Source: Talpa occidentalis (Eukaryota; Chordata; Mammalia; Eulipotyphla; Talpidae). From it: DNA of 64,000 nt. The DNA lies in assembly GCF_014898055.3 (NCBI RefSeq), contig NW_023603184.1, positions 35,525,359 through 35,589,358 of the forward strand, given 5' to 3'. Position numbers and translations under genes: made by a program. A model generated the notes under the pieces. It was not told where the DNA came from and did no database searches. It saw only the letters and a list, made by a program, of their open reading frames with translations. Below, piece after piece: positions 56,349 to 64,000 of the stretch. Numbering within the stretch: position 1 is the stretch's first letter; each line of letters begins with the position of its first letter.

Positions 56349-57039
56349 AAAGATGAAATAGATTTAAACTCAAACAATACATATGTAGAATTTTTACTGA
56401 GTGTGACACTCATAGATAGATCTCACTCCCAATAATGACAAAAAACTTTATCACCAAACTTTCTTCTGTCTCTTGTTTCACAGGAGTAGTAGGAAGTACC
56501 TATTTAAAAGGAACAAGTGAAATTCTAGGCTGGGAAAGCTTCTGGAAGAGATGAGATGAAAACATGTATGCATTTCCTTATAGTCTCAGGAGACAGAATT
56601 CAGGTTCTAGGGGCCCCTCCACTTCCTACTCCTAGACAAGAGATGTATCAACCATTTTAACTCCTGTCCCTTAAGATGAAATGTAACCTGGTAGTTGTAG
56701 TAACCTATAAATAATGGATCCCCAGAAAAGTCAATCTAGACAATGTGGTCACTTTCATTTGAGACCAAATTCTCACAGGCCCAAGGACTCTCTTGTACTT
56801 GCTTTATAATTAGTTTACAGGTATGAACTAAACCAATGAAAATTTTCTACTCTTGATATTGTAATGTAAGAGGCTCCAATGTTTTCTTCAAAAATTTCTT
56901 AGCCATTCTCTGCACTGTGCATTGCCATGAAAGTTATAAAACATTTTCTCTATTTACAAACACACACACGTACAAGTAGAGTTTTAGTTTGATGGCACAG
57001 AATTTACGTCTCGATGCGGAAAGTTGATGTGCTTATAAT

Positions 57040-57460
57040 ACAGTATACTCATATTACAACAACATAATTGTCCATTGGTGGAAGAATGACTAAACACACC
57101 CACAATCACACACACAGAGTGGAATATCATTTAGCCATGTAAGAAGAATTGAATTTTACCATTTGTGACAACAAGGCTACATATAGAGGGGAAATTTTCA
57201 AAGTGAAATAGATCAGGCAAAGAAAGACAAATACTATGTGGTCTCACTCTTTAAAAAAAAGGAAATTTAGATACAAAAGACAACATATTGATGGTTGTCA
57301 GAGGTAGGGCATGGGCATGGATGAAATGAGTGAAAGGCACCAAAAGGTATAAGCTTTCAGTTATATTAAATACATTCACCAAGCATGTGATTTAATATAT
57401 ATCACTATGACTATTATTAATGATTTCTTGTGTATTTGAAGGTTACTAAGAGAGTAGATA
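57040..57460 (+). mobile_element. Old LINE-1 ORF2 3' end
   Basis: Contains gtggaatatcatttagcc ... gaattttaccatttg ... gtggtctcactc, the standard L1 3' ORF2 order. Confidence 0.75.
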
Positions 57461-57726
57461 TGGGGAAGATGATCCGTTATAAGTTTGTAAATTTAAGCTG
57501 ATGATGTATTATTGACTGCCATTGTGAATGGTAATATGACATTTAAAAAATGTTCCTCAGTCTACTGAATCTACTGAGAAAAAATTTTCCACAACATCAA
57601 ATGGTACATCATTAATTATCAGTTTCTGTTCCAAATTCAGGGAGACAGAAAAGGAAGAGTTTCAGAAAAAAAATTGTCACAGTGTGCCAAAGCCAGATTA
57701 CATGACAGGGGACAGAATACGGAGGT

Positions 57727-57965
57727 TAATAAATGGTGCTTCTATGAAGCTACTGGCAGCCACTGAAGAACGGGTCAATCCCTGGCCAGGGAGCTGACCC
57801 ACATGGTGCAGCAGACCTCTCCTGTCTCACCCGCTACTCCCCTCAGCAGTATATTTCAGTAAATCCACCTGTTGTGCTCACCACTCTATCTCTGGTGAAT
57901 CTTCTCATCCCGCGCACCTCTGGCCTACACCCCAGGTCTTGTGTGCATAAATAAATAAAATAACC
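57727..57965 (+). mobile_element. tRNA-derived SINE, diverged
   Basis: Middle and tail parts are clear (cctggccagggagctgaccc ... tgcataaataaataaa). Confidence 0.8.
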
Positions 57966-58469
57966 CTTTCAAAAAAGAAAATGATGCTTTTCCAGAACAT
58001 TCTTTCTTTGAGTAACATTGACAAACCCTTCATTTTTCTACTTTCCCCACTTCCTTTGGGTAAATTTCAATCCTTTCTACACTGCCATTCAAAAACAGAA
58101 CAGAAACATCTGACTTTTCCTACTCATTCTTTCCTGCCATTCATTTTGTCTGTGTTGTTCATGCTCTGACTACATGTGCTAGCTGAAAGATGGTGGAAGC
58201 TTCCATCACAGGGTCCACGGTGCCAGGAATGCAGAGCTTGGCAATCTTCACACATCCAGTGATATGAGATTTGTTGAGCAGCTGACAAGTCCATTTTTAG
58301 TTAAATCACAGATATTTCTGTATTATTTGCTCCCACAAGAGAGTAAGCTCTCTTAGCTCAGAAACTATTCTACTCCCTTCTCTCTCTGAGTCAGAAATTG
58401 AAAATCACTTAAGCATAACCAATGAGCACATTCACAGTTTTAGTTTCTCAATATAAATGAAGTTTGTTC

Positions 58470-58835
58470 TGAAAACAAATGAACTTGGGATGTCTTTCGA
58501 GTATAATGGTATCATCTAAATTTTGCATGAATTGCATTCTGGGAGCTGGCATTTATTTCTCTCTCTTTTGGTGTCAGACCCTTGGCTGCTCCTGAAAAAG
58601 AACATGTGATGATTATTACCTTCCTACTTTATGCTTGTGTACTCACGATTTGCTTAGTATAAATAAAGGACTCTGAGACCCTCAGTAGGATGAGGTCAGC
58701 ACCATGATCAAGTGTCTGCGACTCCTCATTCCCCTTCCCCTTTCCTTATTATTTTCTCTACAATTGAGCCGACCCCTTCCCATCCTTCAGGAACCCCTGA
58801 CACCCAGACTGCTGCGGCAGGCTCGCAACAGCTAA
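58470..58835 (+). mobile_element. LTR-like block E
   Basis: tataaataaagga, gtgtctgcgactcctc and caggaacccctgacac in the order seen at 16700-17115, ending near ctcgcaaca. Confidence 0.55.
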
Positions 58836-60185
58836 CCCTCAAAAAAAGGGTAATCTGCCTATAGTTAGCCTAGACTTTTCTAAAGTTCTAGCTATGCCAT
58901 TTTATTTTATGAAAGATTAACTTAGTAACATAGGATTGTAAAGTCAAAAAACAAAAATTTTGCTCATGGCTTGTTTTGCAGAGAGATAAATATAGAGAAT
59001 TTAAGGTAAGTTTGCAGGAAGATTTGAGTGATTATAAAGAACTGTATGACAGGCAGACAGGCAGACACAAAAGAAGGTATAGATGTTAGTGACCTACCTA
59101 CCCTGATGGATTCAATACACTGTCAATATTGGGCCTTGGTCTTCTCCTACACCCATTCTCTTGTATTGCCACCACCCCACCCTCTAGTGACTCCACCTTC
59201 CAGTGTGCTCACTGCCTTCCTGACTGAAACTACACTGTTCACACACTATTCTTCTTCATACAAGTCAGGTATTTATCATATTACTGTTGCTCTTGCTGTG
59301 TTGTTTTAGCTTTTATTGTTTTCCATGGTGTGGTAAGGTATTGTTGGGTCTGGGAATACTCAAAATATATTCTATATTTATAAATTCTATGACTATTTTG
59401 CTTTACCCACTTGGCTTACTAAAGGTTTCATAGGAAATTCTCTACTTTCAGATGCCAGGAAAATATATATAGTTTTAGTGATGGAGAAACACTAAGGGGG
59501 AAAGCAATCATCCTATTTGCCACCATAGGGAGACAAATAAGAGTTCAGCTAGTACACAGTGCCTAGTATAGTAGTGTGGAATATGGAGGGACCGCTGGAG
59601 TTAAAAAATGACCTGTCTGTACATCATGAAAAAAAAGGAAGTCAGGATGAAGTGCTGCACGGAACTGCCCTCAAGCTAAATAGCACGCCACTGAAATGCC
59701 ATATTTAGTGAGTGCGTATTTTTTTTTCCAATGAAGATCTCAAATTCCTATATGAAAAACCTATTTGCTTTTACAACTGTTTGGTTCAGGCAGTAACTTT
59801 AGGCAATGATGCCTCCACATTGTTCATGGATGATCTTGCAGGGAGATTTCTTGTGTACTGATATTAGCCTGAGTGCAGCCAAACTTTCCCATGTAAATAC
59901 TTTATATGCTCATTAAGGTCCCAAAACAGTCCTGGCCCCAGAAATAGAAGATGGTGTGACCATTGCTGGGGGTTTCGAGGTGATGGGGATAGGACAGTCC
60001 TGCAATTGATTTGTAGACAGTAAATCCACAATTGGCACACTTCAGATTTTCTGACCCCGGGACTCACAGGGTTTTCTGACCTTTTCCTGAGAAGAGAGTG
60101 TAATTGGAAGAAAATTAAAAGTCTCATATTCTTTTCAGCAGAAGGCTGTCTGAGGCCAGGAGATTCTGTTAAAAAGTAGCCTTCC

Positions 60186-60486
60186 AAGCCTCCCCAGTGG
60201 CGTGGTGGGGTTGAGCGCAGCCTCGTGAAGATGCCCACAGCCTTGGCAGTGTGGGTTCGATCCAGCCCGGCTGGCCATGATCCCACATGGCAAGCAGACC
60301 TCTCCTTGTCTGGCCCACTGCTCCCCTCAGGAGTGTATTTCAGTCTGCCTGTTCTGTTCCCCACTCTGCCTCTGGTGAATCCTCTCACCGCCCCCCCCCC
60401 CACCACACACACTCACACCTCTGGCCTGTCCCCAGCCCTTGTATAAAAATAAAGAAAAAATAAAGAAAAACAAAAAAAACAAAGAA
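60186..60486 (+). mobile_element. tRNA-derived SINE (unit 2)
   Basis: Partner of 28503-28792, with a C-rich and CA-rich expansion near 60390-60415. Confidence 0.9.
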
Positions 60487-61425
60487 GTAGAAACCTTCCA
60501 ATATATAGCTCTTTACGGTTGCATATAGAAATTCACGTTTTTATTTCCTTGTAACTAAGTACTTCATTCTGAACTGGAGGAGTGGGCATTCCAGGAAATG
60601 GAGACATTTGTTAATAATTCCAGAGTGCAGATTTGTTTTCTAGTGAGGCACAGACTTCATAGTCAGAGCAGTGGAGTGTTAGAAAGGCAAAAGCAAAGGA
60701 AAAACTTTGATCAATTTTGCCAGTGCCCACAAATGCATACTAAAATATAGGTACACACACACAAACACACAGAAACACTTTCCACCTTGGAACCTGTGTC
60801 ATCCAAAGTCATTCAAAAGTGGTGGTGGGGGGCCTCCGGGGGGCAAGCAGGAGAGCAGTTACTATCTGACCAACAATGCACTTTTATTTTTACCTGAACT
60901 CTGTGGTAATGACCTGGAAAAATATACCCAAAGACACCAGGATTCCAGCAAGCCCTAAATCATCATCTATCATAGAAATAGTTCCCCCTCCTATCACAGG
61001 AAGCAAAGGCACATGGCCTGAAGCTCTGGAATACTGTGCATAACTGCAAAAATTAGGCTGACCAGGACAAACACTTATTGACACCATTGTTAAATCCCAA
61101 AAGTGTACTTCTGACTCTTGTAATGAAGCGGCAGCTGGGTAAACACATTTCAAATTCAAATATCCATGAAATAGAATTACTGCAGGTAAATGAAAAACTT
61201 AAGAACCTCGGGCTATACAGAACCATTTATTTCATAATTAGCTAAAATTTAAAGACCATGTAATATTTAATCAAGTCCTATTTCTTAAAACAAAGCCAGA
61301 GTAATCCTGTTGAAAGAAAACTAATACATATTCTTAGTGTGAAAGAATACTGTGCATAGAAAGATGAAAGGGTTAACAGTTTCCAGTAAAACACCCCAAG
61401 TTATTCAATCCTCCAAGTTAAGTGT
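60487..61425. other. Unclassified sequence (unit 2)
   Basis: Shared with 28793-30035. It lacks the SINE seen at 29205-29500. Nothing else recognised. Confidence 0.5.
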
Positions 61426-61758
61426 CCAGTCAACCAGTCAAACAGGATTGGCCCAAAGCAGGCCACTGAAGCCCAAAGCTTGCCACCAGTCTAAGGCACC
61501 TTCTGGCAAGGAACCACAGAAAATAGGCATCAGGTGGCAAGCAAGTCTGGAAGAAAAATTGCAAAATAAAGTACAAATCAAGGTAATGGCTGCCATTGTC
61601 AGCCTCCACCCCCCACCCCTCTCCCAAGTGTCTCTCCATGTCTCAGATTCCACGGGTCCTTCCGTGTCCCCCAAGTTCACGGTGCAAGTCCAAAGCTGAG
61701 AAGCGGGCAGGCCTTCTTCTTCACGTGTCTCTGCTCTACACACTTCCTCCAGTCTCCC

Positions 61759-62659
61759 TGTTACAGGACAGAGAGAGGGGCAGCTCAAACCCTGCAAACC
61801 TGCCTATTCTAAATGGGTTCTGCCATCCGCCGCATCAACACAAAACATCTGAGACTTTAATAGGAACGAACTTTAATACAATTAGGAAACAATACAGGAA
61901 AGGCAAAGAATATAGTTTCTAAATCAAGCACCCAAAGTTACCCATGCCCTCGTGGGTAAAACTCTGTACAAATGGGATTGGCCCAGAGCAAGGCCCCAAA
62001 GCCTGCCACAAGTCTAAAGCATCTTCCAGTGGGGACCCACAGAAAAGAGTCAGAAACAACCAGACAAGCCCGGAAGGAAAAGAGCAAAATCAAAATCAAG
62101 ATAAAAGCTGCCATTGTCACCTGCCCATGGGTCTCACCCACATCTGTGTCACCCAGTCCACGACCAAAAGACAAGCGCAGGGGCCTCCCCGGTGGCGCAT
62201 CGGTTGAGCGCTGGGTTGCGAATCTGCCCGCAGCTTCTGCAGCGCAGGTTCAATCCCTGGCTGCTCCCCGGCCACCAGAAGAGGGTCCCGCATGGCGCGC
62301 AGACCTCTCCTGCCGCCTGCTGCTCCCCTCAGCAGTGTACTTCGGTCCTTCTGCCTTCTTTGCTCCCTGCTCTGGCTCTGGTGAATTCTCTCACCCTCCC
62401 ATGCTTCTGACTGTACCCAGTGCTTGTATGTATAAATAAATAAATAAATCTTTAAAAAAAAAAATTATTAAAAAAAAAAAAAAAGACAAGCGCAGTTTCT
62501 TCACATGTCTCTAGGCTCCATGCGCCTCCTCCAGGTCTCCTGGCTCCATCCTGCTTCCTTCCTCAGTCTCTTCTGCAGCTTCTCCTCTCCCTGCTCAGCT
62601 ACACCCTCCCTTGGGTGGGGCAGGGAACCTCCCCCTTTCCTGGGGACCACCCTGTTACA
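61759..62659 (-). mobile_element. Solo LTR of the TGTAACAGGG family carrying a SINE, unit 2 only
   Basis: On the minus strand TGTAACAGGGTGGTCCCC starts at 62659 and the LTR ends CCTGTAACA at 61759. Flanks tccc and tctc may be a mutated 4-bp duplication. Unit 1 has the empty site near 30370. A SINE sits inside at 62180-62475. Confidence 0.92.
62180..62475 (+). mobile_element. tRNA-derived SINE nested in the LTR
   Basis: Close to consensus, flanked by aaagacaagcgcag on both sides. It is among the youngest insertions in the window. Confidence 0.95.
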
Positions 62660-62824
62660 TCTCTTCTGGGGGTCTCCTCCCAGTTTTCTTCAGCTGCTCC
62701 TCCCCACTAGCTCTGCCCTTCATTAGGTGAGGCAGGGAACACAGGACCTCCCTTTTTAGGAAGATTACACTCTGTCACAATTTCTTTCTCACAATGTGGG
62801 GCAATTGTGGTATTTTGGACCAAG

Positions 62825-63015
62825 GTTAGTTTAAGAAATCAACAAACAACTATAAACCAGAGACACACCAGGGAGAGGCTGGGAAGAGGAGGAAGTAGGA
62901 TCAAAACAAGGGGGGTGGGAATTGTATGGGGACTATAACCAAGATGAAAATGCATACATTGTGCAAAAATGAAAAAATGACGTAAAAAATGTATAAAATA
63001 AAAATGAGGAAAATT
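62825..63015 (+). mobile_element. LINE-1 3' UTR (unit 2)
   Basis: Partner of 30530-31055 without the SINE. Confidence 0.8.
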
Positions 63016-63189
63016 AACACAGCTTTTAAGTATGTTCTTCCAGGATAAACTGCTGGAATATGGAGTGACAAGACTTGAATTTAAATGCTGTGAACACAAC
63101 TTCCTCTCTTAGCACCTACCATTTATGATATGTTCTATTTAACACCTTCATTTTCTCAGTCAGTGGCAGAGAAAATGAGATCCCAAATT

Positions 63190-63741
63190 GCTGCAAGCCC
63201 TGCGCAGCAGCCTGGGTGTCAGGGGTTCCTCAAGGATGGGAGGGGGACGGCGCAATTGTGGGTTGAGGGCGAGGGGGAAGGAATGAGGAGATGCTGACAC
63301 CTCATCAGGGTGCAGGCATATCCTGCTGAGGGACTGTAGGGTAAAGAAAATGTCAGGCTTTTCTGCCCTTCCGCCATCAGGACAGATGATGGATCCTTGT
63401 CCTGAATGCATGCCTGATGGCGGGCACCTGGAATAGGGTGTGGGCATAGGTAGATGGGATTCACCTGGGCTGAGACTGTGCTTTTAAGGGCAGCGTCACA
63501 GGGACGCCAGCAGCAGCAGTAGAAGAGAAGCCAAGAAGCAGCGGAACGAACTCCAGAGAGCCCAGATAGAGTGAAGACTTGCTGGGGGCTGGGAGGCCTG
63601 TCAGCCTCCCAGCACCCCTGCCTGCCATATGCCTGGTGAACCCCAATAAAAAGCCTGCAAAACTACTGAGGACTCTGACTACTCCTTTACCCGGTCTGCA
63701 TGGGATCAAAAAACCGGCACTGTGGCCTGTCCTGCCCTCTA
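63190..63741 (+). mobile_element. LTR-like block C at the duplication end
   Basis: Resembles the nested LTR at 23590-23985 and 50011-50414: gtcaggcttttctgccctt, gacttgctgggggctgg, ccccaataaaaagcctgc and ctcctttacccggtctgc, in order, ending near ccctctaca. It begins within about ten bases of the point where similarity with unit 1 ends. Confidence 0.65.
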
Positions 63742-64000
63742 CAGGGACTCAGAGGCCCTTTATTTATACACTTTAAGCAAAGCAGGAGTGTGTTAGCATA
63801 TGCATTAGGGCAGGAAGAGAACAATCCCATCTTTCTCAAGAACAGCCAAGGGTTTATTTGCCCTCCTGCAGAGGTCGTGACCTTTATTATTTTTTTATTT
63901 AAAGGAGGCACTTTTGCTAAACAAGTGTTCTTAGAATAGTCATTTACCTTAAACAACCAGTCATTTTATTACTAGCAAAAAGTTATGTGACTGCAACTAA
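63742..64000. other. Unclassified right flank
   Basis: Not shared with unit 1. No gene recognised. Confidence 0.4.

Larger units (their letters stand above)
55070..60020. other. Block of about 5 kb present only in unit 2
   Basis: Unit 1 jumps from the partner of 55070 to the partner of 60020 at 28343. The block holds three SINEs, an L1 tail and an LTR-like block E, otherwise unclassified sequence. No gene was recognised. The 93-codon frame 59028-59309 is unsupported. Confidence 0.75.
61430..62775 (-). mobile_element. Old TGTAACAGGG-related LTR, interrupted (unit 2)
   Basis: Partner of 30040-30480, split at 61758/62660 by a younger LTR of the same family. Confidence 0.7.
35049..63181. repeat. 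Tandem segmental duplication, unit 2 (part matching unit 1)
   Basis: Second copy of the block at 1-31498. The full unit 2 probably starts at about 31499, because 31499-35048 holds the 3' exons of the TRIM gene whose partner lies left of the window. The right end at 63181 coincides with the start of an unrelated LTR-like block. Unit 2 has private insertions (SINEs, an L1 tail, an LTR, an LTR plus primer-binding-site piece) and keeps about 5 kb (55070-60020) that unit 1 lacks. Confidence 0.92.

Overview
This is nuclear DNA from a placental mammal. It holds introns with GT-AG junctions, LINE-1, a tRNA-derived SINE, endogenous retroviruses (ERVs) and a processed pseudogene. The main SINE is about 260 bp, runs from a GGCCTCCCCGGTGGCGCAG-type head to an (AAAT)n tail, and is not one I can name. 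It is not Alu, B1/B2, BovB or the canine SINE. I suspect a bat or another laurasiatherian but cannot prove it.

The window is one large tandem duplication. Positions 1-31498 (unit 1, cut by the left edge) align in order with 35049-63181 (most of unit 2); 31499-35048 is the part of unit 2 whose partner lies left of the window. Each unit carries a minus-strand gene of the TRIM5/6/22/34 clade, called TRIM5-like here. The unit 2 gene has a non-coding exon 1 with an interferon element (ISRE) near 49.7-49.9 kb, RING/B-box exon 2 at 41663-42085, coiled-coil exons 3 and 4 at 39365-39460 and 38515-38745, then exons 6, 7 and 8 (B30.2) at 33051-31768. The 23-bp exon 5 was not located. Unit 1 shows exons 1-4 (23.3, 12.3-12.7, 5.84-5.94 and 5.0-5.23 kb); its 3' exons would lie off the left edge.

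Both genes look damaged or altered. Unit 1 has lost one base at the start of exon 3, and unit 2 has lost one base in the middle of the B30.2 exon. In both, a solo LTR sits exactly four bases inside the exon 4 splice donor, using the donor GTAA as its target-site duplication, so this event predates the duplication.

Intron 1 of both genes has collected retroelements: a gammaretrovirus-like ERV with integrase and env remnants, several LTR families, and one TGTAACAGGG...TAACA LTR family. A nearly complete 4.2-kb provirus of that family, with no recognisable retroviral genes, is nested inside an older solo LTR of the same family in unit 1 only. Two copies of a processed ATP5PB pseudogene mark the upstream flank. 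Many insertions are present in one unit and absent from the other, with clean empty sites, so they can be ordered relative to the duplication.
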